64,000 bases of DNA from an archaeon (lineage in GTDB: Archaea; Micrarchaeota; Micrarchaeia; Norongarragalinales; UBA97), in contig JAGVFW010000014.1 in NCBI GenBank assembly GCA_020057405.1, positions 46,852 to 110,851 on the forward strand, given 5' to 3'. The notes beneath the pieces were generated by a model. The model was not told where the DNA came from and did no database searches. It was given only the letters and a program-made list of their open reading frames with translations. Made by a program: the position numbers and the translations under genes. Below, piece by piece: positions 25,423 through 32,335 of the stretch; positions within the stretch are counted from its first letter, which is position 1; each line of letters opens with the position of its first letter.

Positions 25423-25450
25423 GGCAAACCACCCTAGAATCGCTTAAAAA
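25423..25450 (+). promoter_or_regulatory. Island promoter element, copy C (before HNH gene)
   Basis: GGCAAACCACC then ten bases then TTAAAAA, 29 bp before ATG 25473; same geometry as copy B. Confidence 0.6.
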
Positions 25451-25472
25451 GCCCTAAAAATATTGTTTTCTT

Positions 25473-25754
25473 ATGGCAAAAGTTTTCGTTGACAGGAACG
25501 GTTACAAGCGGTACGCTGATTCGGGAAAGCCCGTGCACCGGCACGTGGCGGAACAAAAGCTCGGCAGATCGCTGAGGCCCGGCGAAGTAGTGCACCACAA
25601 GAACCGCGAAAAGACCGACAATAGCAGACGAAACCTTTGGGTGTTTGGTAACCAAGGCCAGCACGACAGGGCGCACGAAACTGACGCCAGAAAGTACGGC
25701 GAGAAATACAGTTACCAAGGAAAAAAGAAGAAAAGCAGCTGGTGGCCGTTCTGA
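25473..25754 (+). CDS. HNH endonuclease, 93 aa
   Basis: A small basic protein with the HNH_3 pattern of phage and homing-type nucleases: VHRHVAEQKLGRSLRPGE, then VVHHKNREKTDNSRRNLWV and QGQHDRAH. The two His of VVHHK, the Asn of RRNL and the His of QHDRAH give the beta-beta-alpha metal core. A Lys/Trp-rich tail (KKKKSSWWPF) follows. It has no obvious partner; the island setting suggests a mobile free-standing nuclease. The neighbouring gene converges one base downstream. Confidence 0.88.
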   Translation: MAKVFVDRNGYKRYADSGKPVHRHVAEQKLGRSLRPGEVVHHKNREKTDNSRRNLWVFGNQGQHDRAHETDARKYGEKYSYQGKKKKSSWWPF

Positions 25755-25755
25755 C

Positions 25756-26289
25756 CTATTTCATGATTTTGTCAAGTCTTTTTTCTAGCTGATATGCGGT
25801 TAGGTCTACTCCATTATTTTTGAATCCTCTTGTTCCATTGATTGAGGTTATTTGCATTTTTTCATTGAATGATATTTGCACGTAAAGGAATTTTTCTTCG
25901 GTGAGGAGTTCGCGTACTTCTTCTGGGGTAAAGCATAGTGTGACGGCTTTCCAGTTTTCTATGCTTTTGCTTTTTTTGGTACTGTTTTTTGTAATAAGTG
26001 GGTACAGACCGAAAATCAAGTACCAGTCTGCGTTTTCTCGACTGGTTTTTTCTATGAAATTGTTTAGCCAAAGAATGTGCTTGTTTCCATTGCTATAAAG
26101 TTTAGAACTTTTAACTTGGAACCTAGTAGTTTCCGACTTAAGCCCATTTTTGACTAAAATGAAGTCTACGCCCTTCTGTTGTCTGCTTACGGGGATGTAA
26201 AACGCGTAATCTTTATTCTTTTTGAACTTCGTTTGAAGTATTTCGATAGCTTTGAACTCGGAGTAGGGAATGCTTATGATTGGTTCCAT
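25756..26289 (-). CDS. Orphan PD-(D/E)XK-like protein, 177 aa
   Basis: AT-rich gene unlike its neighbours. The protein has SRQQKGVDFILVKNG, then TRFQVKSSKLY, which fits the Asp and Gln/Glu-x-Lys core of PD-(D/E)XK nucleases with Gln in place of Glu, as in some restriction and resolvase-like enzymes. A strand reading ENADWYLIFGLYP follows. GGTGGTCGA precedes ATG 26289. No methyltransferase or other partner is adjacent. It may be a solitary nuclease or the remnant of a restriction system. Confidence 0.55.
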   Translation of the reverse strand: MEPIISIPYSEFKAIEILQTKFKKNKDYAFYIPVSRQQKGVDFILVKNGLKSETTRFQVKSSKLYSNGNKHILWLNNFIEKTSRENADWYLIFGLYPLITKNSTKKSKSIENWKAVTLCFTPEEVRELLTEEKFLYVQISFNEKMQITSINGTRGFKNNGVDLTAYQLEKRLDKIMK

Positions 26290-26364
26290 TCGACCACCAC
26301 TTGGTTTACTTCTTCGCGATTTAGCAGGGTTTGGTGGAATTTAAAGAGCCCGGCAAGCTGCGAG

Positions 26365-26766
26365 TTAGGTTTTCAAGTTTGTTTTGGCCCAGGTGTAGAT
26401 TTTTTCTGTTTGTTTGATGGTGTTGCGGGCGTTTGTTTCGGTTGGTTCTTCGGCGTCGTATTCCACTAGGTTTTTTCGGCTCAGGATGTCGAGGAGTTGG
26501 CGGGCGGTTTCTTTTGCTTGCGGCACGCCAGTTTGCTGCAGCAAGGCGGCAGCGTCCTCGTGGCGCTGGCCTGCAGAGCGTTGCTTTAGGTAAAAAGTGG
26601 TGACGGCGTCGACGCTCGAGATGGCGCAGTGGATGGCGTTTAAGCACGCGAGGTTCCAGTTGCCGTCTTCTTCAGCTTGCTTCATTCCAGTGTAGAATTC
26701 AGTGGCCTTGGTCCAGTAAGAAGCGTACTTGTGCTTGTCAACTGGTCGTGAAACAATTTGCTTCAA
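26365..26766 (-). CDS. HEPN-domain protein (HEPN/MNT toxin-antitoxin pair)
   Basis: An all-helical 133-residue protein with the HEPN layout: WNLACLNAIHCAISSVDAV, then TFYLKQRSAGQRHEDAAALL. The expected R-x4-6-H is only loosely present (R-SAGQR-H). It starts at TTG 26766 behind GAGGGAGAG, ten bases after the stop of the nucleotidyltransferase gene, so the two are one operon. In known HEPN/MNT pairs the HEPN protein is an RNase or AMPylation target and the MNT protein is the antitoxin. Confidence 0.8.
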   Translation of the reverse strand: MKQIVSRPVDKHKYASYWTKATEFYTGMKQAEEDGNWNLACLNAIHCAISSVDAVTTFYLKQRSAGQRHEDAAALLQQTGVPQAKETARQLLDILSRKNLVEYDAEEPTETNARNTIKQTEKIYTWAKTNLKT

Positions 26767-26776
26767 CTACTCTCCC

Positions 26777-27379
26777 TCACTCTTTCGGGTATATGACTAT
26801 CCCTTCCTTTTCGATGTTTTTAAGTAGGGCTGGGAGTGGTTTGCCGGCCATTTCTTTTGCTGAGAAAACAACGGGCATGACGGGATTGCCAAAAACGCTT
26901 GCGAGCTCTAAAGAAGCGTCTAAAACCTTTTCAGCCGCAAGACCCTTGTCGCTAGCGTCACGCACTACCACAAGCAAGTCCAAGTCGCTCGAGGGACGCT
27001 CGCTCCGACGAGCAACTGAACCAAACACCACCATCTTGACTACTTTAGACAAGTCAAACCGCTTGGCAACCTCGCTAACTATGGCGCTAGCTACTGCGTC
27101 AAACGGCTCGTCAGCTTGCCCAAGCGGCCCGGCCAAAAAATGCTTTTCGTTCAGCTTCCAGACAAACGCCTTGCCCACTTGCTTGCACGACACCAAGCCA
27201 TTATCCCTAAAAACCTTCAGCGCCTCGCCAGCCTGAGGCTGCGAAACAGCTGCAGACAAAGCCAACTCTCGGCCAGTAAACTCCTTTGACGGAAACTTCA
27301 ACAACACGCCCAAAACCCTGGTTCGCGCCTTCGAACCAGCCAAAACACCCAGAACGCCACGAAAAATCAAGCCAAACAC
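26777..27379 (-). CDS. HTH-fused minimal nucleotidyltransferase (MNT partner of HEPN)
   Basis: 200 residues. The N-terminus is a winged helix (FTGRELALSAAVSQPQAGEA, KVFRDNGLVS) and the C-terminal half is a nucleotidyltransferase with VVFGSVARRSERPSSDLDLL, carrying the GS-x-x-R and D-x-D motifs. The fused HTH probably makes this the DNA-binding autoregulator of the operon. Two imperfect palindromes containing the TATA-like CCTTATATG lie just upstream (27394-27425). The MNT gene comes first, followed by HEPN. Confidence 0.85.
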   Translation of the reverse strand: MFGLIFRGVLGVLAGSKARTRVLGVLLKFPSKEFTGRELALSAAVSQPQAGEALKVFRDNGLVSCKQVGKAFVWKLNEKHFLAGPLGQADEPFDAVASAIVSEVAKRFDLSKVVKMVVFGSVARRSERPSSDLDLLVVVRDASDKGLAAEKVLDASLELASVFGNPVMPVVFSAKEMAGKPLPALLKNIEKEGIVIYPKE

Positions 27380-27393
27380 CCCACAAACAAACC

Positions 27394-27425
27394 TTACACA
27401 TATAAGGAAAACCTAACATATAAGG
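27394..27425. promoter_or_regulatory. Tandem operator overlapping MNT-HEPN promoter
   Basis: Two copies of ACATATAAGG start 18 bp apart (27398 and 27416), each the right half of an imperfect palindrome: CCTTACACATATAAGG and CCTAACATATAAGG. Read on the minus strand they contain TTATATG TATA-like boxes before the MNT-HEPN operon, so binding of the HTH-MNT protein would block its own promoter (inference). Confidence 0.55.
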
Positions 27426-27478
27426 TTTTGGACGAGACGGGGAAATATCCAAGCTCGCCGACCTAGGATGGAAGGCCC

Positions 27479-27506
27479 GGCAAGGCACTCAAACTGCGTT
27501 TAAAAA
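27479..27506 (+). promoter_or_regulatory. Island promoter element, copy D (no immediate start codon)
   Basis: GGCAAGGCACT then ten bases then TTTAAAA. Unlike the other copies, no start codon lies 25-31 bp beyond the TATA box; the next gene starts 157 bp away. It may start a long leader or a small RNA. Confidence 0.45.
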
Positions 27507-27565
27507 CTACAAAAGTAACTTAGTTCTAGAACAAACCGAATTCATTGAGAATAACGCAATTATCC

Positions 27566-27604
27566 AATAATATATCAATAAAGACAATACCTATATATAT
27601 TATT
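27566..27604. promoter_or_regulatory. Long AT-rich dyad upstream of HTH-nucleotidyltransferase pair
   Basis: AATAATATAT and ATATATTATT form perfect 10 bp arms separated by 19 bp. The right arm is also the likely TATA box for the 27657 gene. The layout suits an operator for the HTH protein encoded downstream. Confidence 0.5.
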
Positions 27605-27656
27605 AACAACAATGACATAATATAGGGTGTAGTGGATTGAACTGGTGGCGGATTAA

Positions 27657-28643
27657 TTGACTAACGGCTTGACTAGACTCGAGATTGAAGCGTTCAGTAA
27701 AGCTAGTTCTAGTGGCGAGGTTTCGGCTTCAAAACTTGCTGAAAGTTTGAATATTTCGCCTAGTTCTGCTTCGCGAATTATCTCTTCTTTAGTGACTAAG
27801 GGTTTTGTCACCACAAATAGAAACGGAATAAGCAAGCAGATCACTGCAACTTTTTTTCCAGCTGCCCTTAAGCTGAAGGAACTAATTGAGGCTAACCCGC
27901 ACGTAGAATTTGAATCACTCTTAGACGGAGCTACCCTCCAAGCTCTTTCAGGCTTTATCCCGGGACCCGCAAGCGTTCACTCTGCAAGTATATCCAGCTT
28001 CACTCCAGAAGTAACCGAAAGGAGGGTAGTCTCGATGTTAGTTGAGCGGGCCGTGCTGCAAAAGACGGGGCACGGCAAGTACGAAATTAGGCTACCGAGG
28101 CTCAAGGAATTCGTCGAGGCCTGGCTGCTCCAAGAAATTGAACTAAACAGACGCAGGGAAGTGCCCGGATCACTCATCGTAAGCGGTCCGCACGGATTGC
28201 TTAGAAGCACCAAGCAGGATGTTCCGACCTACATGGTTCGTACTGGACTAAGCGTTTTCCACGAGTATGGAGTAAGCCTGAACTTCGATTTCGAAGACTA
28301 CTACTTCAACGCGTTTCTAAACACTCAAATCAATCTAGGAATGGAAGAACACTTGATTCACAGCTTGCTCCGCTCTACGCTGCTATCTAGTGGAAGGGAA
28401 GTATCTTACGCTCTACTGGTCATGTTCAAAAATTGGGCGAAATTGGATGCAGAAAAGTTTCTCGAGTACGGCCAGATGCTCGGAGTAAGCAGTGCGTCGG
28501 AACGATCTCTTGAATTCATTAAAGTGTTTAATGAGGGCGGGCCGACTATGCCTCTAGCCTATGGCAGATTGGTCGAAGGGCCTGTTTTCCCTTCAAGAGA
28601 AGAATTTCTGGAGTTAGTGAAACAATATGAACCAAGAGCGTAA
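27657..28643 (+). CDS. Winged-helix regulator, probable antitoxin of AbiE-like pair
   Basis: 328 residues. The N-terminus is a MarR/winged-helix domain (SASKLAESLNISPSSASRII, SSLVTKGFVTTNRNG). The remaining 240 residues are mixed alpha/beta and not recognised. Start TTG 27657 behind GGTGG. The next gene begins inside its 3' end (17 bp overlap) and encodes a nucleotidyltransferase, the arrangement of AbiEi/AbiEii type IV toxin-antitoxin and viral-defence pairs. The long AT-rich dyad upstream is a plausible autoregulatory site. Confidence 0.7.
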   Translation: MTNGLTRLEIEAFSKASSSGEVSASKLAESLNISPSSASRIISSLVTKGFVTTNRNGISKQITATFFPAALKLKELIEANPHVEFESLLDGATLQALSGFIPGPASVHSASISSFTPEVTERRVVSMLVERAVLQKTGHGKYEIRLPRLKEFVEAWLLQEIELNRRREVPGSLIVSGPHGLLRSTKQDVPTYMVRTGLSVFHEYGVSLNFDFEDYYFNAFLNTQINLGMEEHLIHSLLRSTLLSSGREVSYALLVMFKNWAKLDAEKFLEYGQMLGVSSASERSLEFIKVFNEGGPTMPLAYGRLVEGPVFPSREEFLELVKQYEPRA

Positions 28644-29253
28644 GTATTCCAAAGACGACATTGACGAAGTGCTTAAGGGGGTTGGAAGCAAGCTAGCGAA
28701 GCCCTTGGATTGCTACTTGATCGGCGGCTGCGCTATGACGTTCTACAGTTTGAAACCAGTTACAAAAGATGCTGACGTTTTATTTGAAGACGACTTGGCC
28801 GAACACAACTTCTTAACGGCTCTAAAAAAGATTGGCTTTGAAGACTTGTTTCCAGGTGCAGAAGAATTTAACGTCAAAGCCAAGGACATCCTAATTGGCC
28901 CGAATGGCTTAACTTTTGACTTGTTCTCTAAAACCGTAATGGGCGGCCTAACGCTAAATGCAAGCATGCGCAAACGGGCCGGGAAAGTCGGAGTTTATGG
29001 CAAGCTCGCAGTTTACTTGGCTGCTAAGGAAGACATCTACTTGTTCAAGGCAATAACCAACCGAAAACCGCCACGAGACTATGAAGATCTAGTAACTCTT
29101 CAACAGTCCGGTCTTGACTGGAAAACCGTGACAAAAGAGTACGAAACACAAATCAAAGATAGGGACGAACTTAGGGAACGCCTGAAAACCAAGCTCGACT
29201 ACCTGGCAAGCAAGGGCATAATGAGCCCGCTCCGTAGGGCACTAAAAACTTAG
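28627..29253 (+). CDS. Nucleotidyltransferase-fold protein, probable toxin partner (AbiEii/DUF6036-like)
   Basis: 208 residues. YLIGGCAMTFYSLKPVTKDA then DVLFE contains the GG/GxA and D-x-D-like elements of nucleotidyltransferase-fold toxins of the AbiEii type. LAAKEDIYLFKAITNRKPPR then DYEDLVTL matches the C-terminal block in which Lys and Asp are conserved. It is translated from ATG 28627 overlapping the HTH gene, so the pair is coupled. Toxin activity by tRNA or protein nucleotidylation is inferred from the family. Confidence 0.75.
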   Translation: MNQERKYSKDDIDEVLKGVGSKLAKPLDCYLIGGCAMTFYSLKPVTKDADVLFEDDLAEHNFLTALKKIGFEDLFPGAEEFNVKAKDILIGPNGLTFDLFSKTVMGGLTLNASMRKRAGKVGVYGKLAVYLAAKEDIYLFKAITNRKPPRDYEDLVTLQQSGLDWKTVTKEYETQIKDRDELRERLKTKLDYLASKGIMSPLRRALKT

Positions 29254-30206
29254 CCAATCTCCTTCTTCATCTCAAGCAGCGCTTCCAATCTCTTTGCCGT
29301 CAGGGGATGCGTCATGAAGGCCTCAAAAATTCCTGCCTTCTTCTCTTTCTCGATTGCCTCAACCAACTTGGCGTCGTTCTTCGTCGCTATTGCAGCGGCA
29401 ATCTCCTTTATCGAATTCGTCTCGCTTCCTGCGGGGTCGGCGAAGTAGAAGCTCTTGAGGCTGGCGTCGCGTTCGCGCTTGTCGGAGACACCAGCATACG
29501 AAATCTTGGCCAAAGCACTCATGAGGGATTGGGGTTTTCTTGTGGCGTAGGCGGCGTAGGCGTCGGCGTGGTACTCTCGTTGTCTTGAGAGCCACATTAC
29601 TAGGAGGGTGCCGAAGAGGCGGGCGATTATCGCACCAACGAAGACGGCGATGAAGCCTGCGGCGCCTTGGTTGCGGGAGTCGCGGCCGGAGAACATTAGC
29701 ACTAGGTAATAGAGGATGACGGGCAGGGCGCTTGCGATTGTCATGATGAAGACGTCGTTGTGCTTGATGTGCGCCATTTCGTGGGCTAGTACAGCTTCCA
29801 CTTCGTCCTTGTCAAGCATTTTTAGCAAGCCGTCGTGAACTGCTATGCCGGCGTCGGACTGCGTGCGGCCAAAAGCAAAAGCATTGGGGGCAGGATCGTC
29901 AACGAAGTAGAGTTTAGGAGTCGGCACGCCGGCGTCTTTAGCCAGCTTGGCGATGACAGCGTGCAGGCCAGGCGCTTGCTTTTCGGAAAGCTCCTTCGCA
30001 CCGGAGACTCGGCGGATGAGCCAGGGGGACACCCACCACTGGATGCCAATGAAGAGGAGGGAAATGAAGAGCCAGCCAAGGATGCCCACTTGGGCGCCAG
30101 AATACCACAAGACAAGCGCCAGGATGGCGGCGATGACGCCGAAGACTAGAGCCGAAGTAAGCCAAATCGTCAAGTTAAGCTTTGAAAGACCTTGAGCAGT
30201 TACCAT
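29250..30206 (-). CDS. htpX: HtpX-like M48 membrane zinc metalloprotease
   Basis: Membrane protease of the M48B type that degrades damaged membrane proteins. Two N-terminal transmembrane helices (about 15-55) precede the catalytic domain, with HEMAHIKHND as HExxH and REYHADAYAAY supplying the third zinc ligand; two further hydrophobic segments lie between. FAFGRTQSDAGIAVHDGLL is a typical substrate-side block. It is 318 residues, slightly longer than bacterial HtpX. It converges with the nucleotidyltransferase gene, four bases overlapping. Confidence 0.93.
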   Translation of the reverse strand: MVTAQGLSKLNLTIWLTSALVFGVIAAILALVLWYSGAQVGILGWLFISLLFIGIQWWVSPWLIRRVSGAKELSEKQAPGLHAVIAKLAKDAGVPTPKLYFVDDPAPNAFAFGRTQSDAGIAVHDGLLKMLDKDEVEAVLAHEMAHIKHNDVFIMTIASALPVILYYLVLMFSGRDSRNQGAAGFIAVFVGAIIARLFGTLLVMWLSRQREYHADAYAAYATRKPQSLMSALAKISYAGVSDKRERDASLKSFYFADPAGSETNSIKEIAAAIATKNDAKLVEAIEKEKKAGIFEAFMTHPLTAKRLEALLEMKKEIG

Positions 30207-30354
30207 GCAAATCCCACCGCTAGGGAATAGGAAGAGAGGAAATAAAAGATAATGACAAAAGCGGCCGGAAGGAGGGTATGGCCGGCAAGGCGGTTGGGAA
30301 AGGAACGACCTGTACGGAACCTAAATAGTTTCTAGGCAAACCCGAAAGCCTTAA

Positions 30355-30378
30355 TAAGATAATCTTACTAGTAAGATT
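30355..30378. promoter_or_regulatory. Palindromic operator before AbrB-PIN module
   Basis: AATCTTACTAGTAAGATT is a perfect 18 bp palindrome at 30361-30378, preceded by TAAGAT so that TAAGATAATCTTA makes a second, overlapping palindrome. Three TAAGAT half-sites lie within 15 bp of the AbrB gene start, a strong autoregulation candidate. Confidence 0.7.
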
Positions 30379-30390
30379 TAGGTGATTTGG

Positions 30391-30663
30391 ATGGTTTCAA
30401 CGGTTGGCGCCGAGATTACTAGAATGTCGTCAAAGGGGCAGGTGGTGATACCTGAAGACATCAGGACCGCACTGGGTCTAGTAGCGGGATCGGTTTTTGC
30501 GGTCTACGGGCGAAAGGATGCCGACACCATCTTGCTAAAACGGATCGAACTTCAAGAGCCCGCCAAGGCATTTGAGGAAATGGCTAATTGGGGACGAAAG
30601 CACGCGAAGCAAAAGGGTCTTGACGTTTCAATCAAGAAAATTCTGGAGAGTCAACATAAATGA
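30391..30663 (+). CDS. AbrB/SpoVT-type antitoxin
   Basis: 90 residues with the swapped-hairpin DNA-binding domain (EITRMSSKGQVVIPEDIRTA, then LGLVAGSVFAVYG) and a C-terminal helix likely to bind the toxin (AKAFEEMANWGRKHAKQKG). AGGTGA five bases before ATG 30391 makes that the start rather than GTG 30382. It is followed after 10 bases by a PIN-domain gene and preceded by an 18 bp perfect palindrome; the three together form a VapBC-like module. Confidence 0.9.
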   Translation: MVSTVGAEITRMSSKGQVVIPEDIRTALGLVAGSVFAVYGRKDADTILLKRIELQEPAKAFEEMANWGRKHAKQKGLDVSIKKILESQHK

Positions 30664-30673
30664 AGTGAGGCTT

Positions 30674-31093
30674 ATGGTGAGAGTCGTTTTTGACCTGAAT
30701 GTACTAATTTCTGCCGCGCTCTCACCAAAAGGCGCTTCTTACGGAGTAGTTCAGCTTGCGGCTACCCGCAGGATTGATGGCTATATCTCAATTGCACTAG
30801 TTGAACGCCTCAAACTAGTTGTTCAAAGAGACTTTGGCTTAACGTCAGAGAAGGCGGAAGAGATGGTCGGCGTTTATCTGCAAGTCCTTAAGCTCGTTGA
30901 GCCGGACGTGAAGATAGATGAGCTGGAAGATCAGGAGGACAACCGAGTACTAGAGTGCGCAGTCCACTCTAAAGCTGACTATTTGGTCTCTTGGGACCCG
31001 CATTTAACAAAACTAAACGAGTTTAGGGGAATATCCGCATTCAACCCCGGAAAAATAATTGAAGTATTACGAGAGGTGCATTCAATTGAATGA
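30674..31093 (+). CDS. PIN-domain toxin (VapC-like)
   Basis: 139 residues. VVFDLNVLISAALSPKG carries the first acidic residue, and QEDNRVLECAVHSKADYLVS then WDPHL carries the later ones, as in PIN RNases of the COG1569 type. It is probably an Mg2+-dependent RNase inhibited by the AbrB protein encoded just upstream. The track begins at 30572, inside the antitoxin gene; ATG 30674 fits the conserved MVRVVFDLNVL start, with GTG 30665 as alternative. Confidence 0.88.
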   Translation: MVRVVFDLNVLISAALSPKGASYGVVQLAATRRIDGYISIALVERLKLVVQRDFGLTSEKAEEMVGVYLQVLKLVEPDVKIDELEDQEDNRVLECAVHSKADYLVSWDPHLTKLNEFRGISAFNPGKIIEVLREVHSIE

Positions 31094-31274
31094 CAAACTG
31101 CCCAAACAACACAAAAAAGAGAACCGGCCACCAAAAGAAAACAAGTGTAAAATTTGCCCACAGCCTCTTGACGACCACTGCGAAGGCTGCTGCGAGGAGG
31201 TCAAGGCAGGCGTCCACAAGGGAAAGTTCTGCGGCAAGAAAGGAAACGAAGTAAGCAAAGACGTATTCCGCTAA
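31086..31274 (+). CDS. Small Cys-rich protein following PIN toxin, 62 aa
   Basis: Begins at TTG 31086 with GAGAGGTG eight bases upstream, overlapping the end of the toxin gene. The basic N-terminus (LPKQHKKENRPPKENK) leads to a Cys/His cluster, KCKICPQPLDDHCEGCCEEV, then KFCGKK. Six Cys and one His could bind zinc. No family recognised. Position suggests a third, optional component of the toxin-antitoxin operon, or an unrelated small zinc protein. Confidence 0.5.
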   Translation: MNDKLPKQHKKENRPPKENKCKICPQPLDDHCEGCCEEVKAGVHKGKFCGKKGNEVSKDVFR

Positions 31275-31294
31275 ATCGCTCGGCCGGCAGGCCC

Positions 31295-31323
31295 GGCAAG
31301 CCACTGGCTTTTTGCTTAAATAG
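31295..31323 (+). promoter_or_regulatory. Island promoter element, copy E
   Basis: GGCAAGCCACT then ten bases then TTAAATA, 31 bp before the ATG of a 27-codon ORF at 31347. Same geometry as copies A-D. Confidence 0.5.
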
Positions 31324-31346
31324 GTGACAAAAGCCTCACTCTGCTT

Positions 31347-31430
31347 ATGCTCACCTACATCGACAAGAAAGGATTCAAGCGCCGCGCGCCGGAACTCCAG
31401 AGACTCACTGGCGTTCAGGCACGGGCTTGA
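31347..31430 (+). pseudogene. 27-codon ORF, possible N-terminal remnant of an HNH-like gene
   Basis: ATG 31347 opens MLTYIDKKGFKRRAPELQRL and stops at 31430, inside the 3' end of the opposite gene. YIDKKGFKRRA resembles FVDRNGYKRYA at the start of the HNH protein at 25473, which has the same kind of promoter element. It may be what is left of a related gene after loss of the rest, or a leaderless micro-protein. Evidence is thin. Confidence 0.25.
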
Positions 31431-32193
31431 GCCGCTCACGGATTTCCCTACGCATTTGGGGGGTTACGTGCGCGAGCAACCGCGCTTGGGAGAAGCGCAG
31501 GCCCGCCATCATGCGATTGCGCAGCATGCTGAAGTTAGTGTCCGGCCGCATGGAAAGGTAGTCGAGCACGTCTTGCAGGGCCTTGTAGGCGCGCACGTGG
31601 CCGTCGGCGTCGGTCTGCCAAAGGGAAATGTGAACTTGGTCGGCCTTAAGCGGCCTGTCGGGCTGGCTATGAAGCAAGAGGATGGGCTTGCGCGTCTTGA
31701 CGGGCTTGCCGGAATCGCGGTTGTAGACGTGAATCATGCCCTCGTCGGTCGTCTCGTGGTGCAGGATGTCGACAATCGAGTTGTTGGTGATAAACTGCGT
31801 CTCGTTAGTCAGGTTGTCGGACTGGTCGATGTGAAACACGCCCATCTTCAGCCGCTTGCGCGCCATTTCGGCCATGGAAAGCGCGAAAAACGCCCGCCGG
31901 TGCGCCTTGACTTGCGCCAGTTGGGGAAAGCGGCCGATGATGATCCTGCCGCTAATAAGCTCGTACTTGCCGAAGTTCGTCGTCCGCTCGACAAAACGGC
32001 CTTCGGCCGCGTCCCACGAAAGCTCGTAGACTGGCTTTCGGTCGCGGGGAATTTCCAGCTTGAAACCCACCGGCCTTGAGGCGGACTCGGACTCAAGTAC
32101 GCTCAACGTGACTTTTCCAGGCCCTTCCTTTGCCCGGCCGGGTACTTCAAAAACGTACTTCCTTACTTTGGGCCCGCGGCTTGACTGCTTCAA
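31405..32193 (-). CDS. Hypothetical protein, 262 aa
   Basis: Not recognised. A soluble basic protein with a beta-rich N-terminal half (KYVFEVPGRA, GKVTLSVLE) and a helical C-terminus rich in Met and Arg (NFSMLRNRMMAGLRFSQARL). FITNNSIVDILHHETTDEG contains two His and several acidic residues, without a known motif. The track starts at 32217; TTG 32193 behind GGGAG seems better, in a TATA-driven transcript (TTTTTAAG near 32230). Codon use resembles native genes. Confidence 0.6.
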   Translation of the reverse strand: MKQSSRGPKVRKYVFEVPGRAKEGPGKVTLSVLESESASRPVGFKLEIPRDRKPVYELSWDAAEGRFVERTTNFGKYELISGRIIIGRFPQLAQVKAHRRAFFALSMAEMARKRLKMGVFHIDQSDNLTNETQFITNNSIVDILHHETTDEGMIHVYNRDSGKPVKTRKPILLLHSQPDRPLKADQVHISLWQTDADGHVRAYKALQDVLDYLSMRPDTNFSMLRNRMMAGLRFSQARLLAHVTPQMRREIRERLKPVPERQ

Positions 32194-32335
32194 GAAAAAC
32201 AACTCCCAGCAAGACAAGCGCCCGACGGCTTAAAAACGGCGCTGGCGGGGCTTGGCGGCCCCAAAAAAACGCTTAAAAGCCACCCCTTGCGTAATTAGTT
32301 AGTCGAATTCAAAGTAGTTTTTGAGGTGCATCTGA

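Noticed and set aside
31324-32079. 251-residue plus-strand ORF opposite the 31405 gene
   Set aside because: It mirrors the minus-strand protein and has His/Val/Gly-rich shadow composition; the minus-strand gene has better promoter and start signals.
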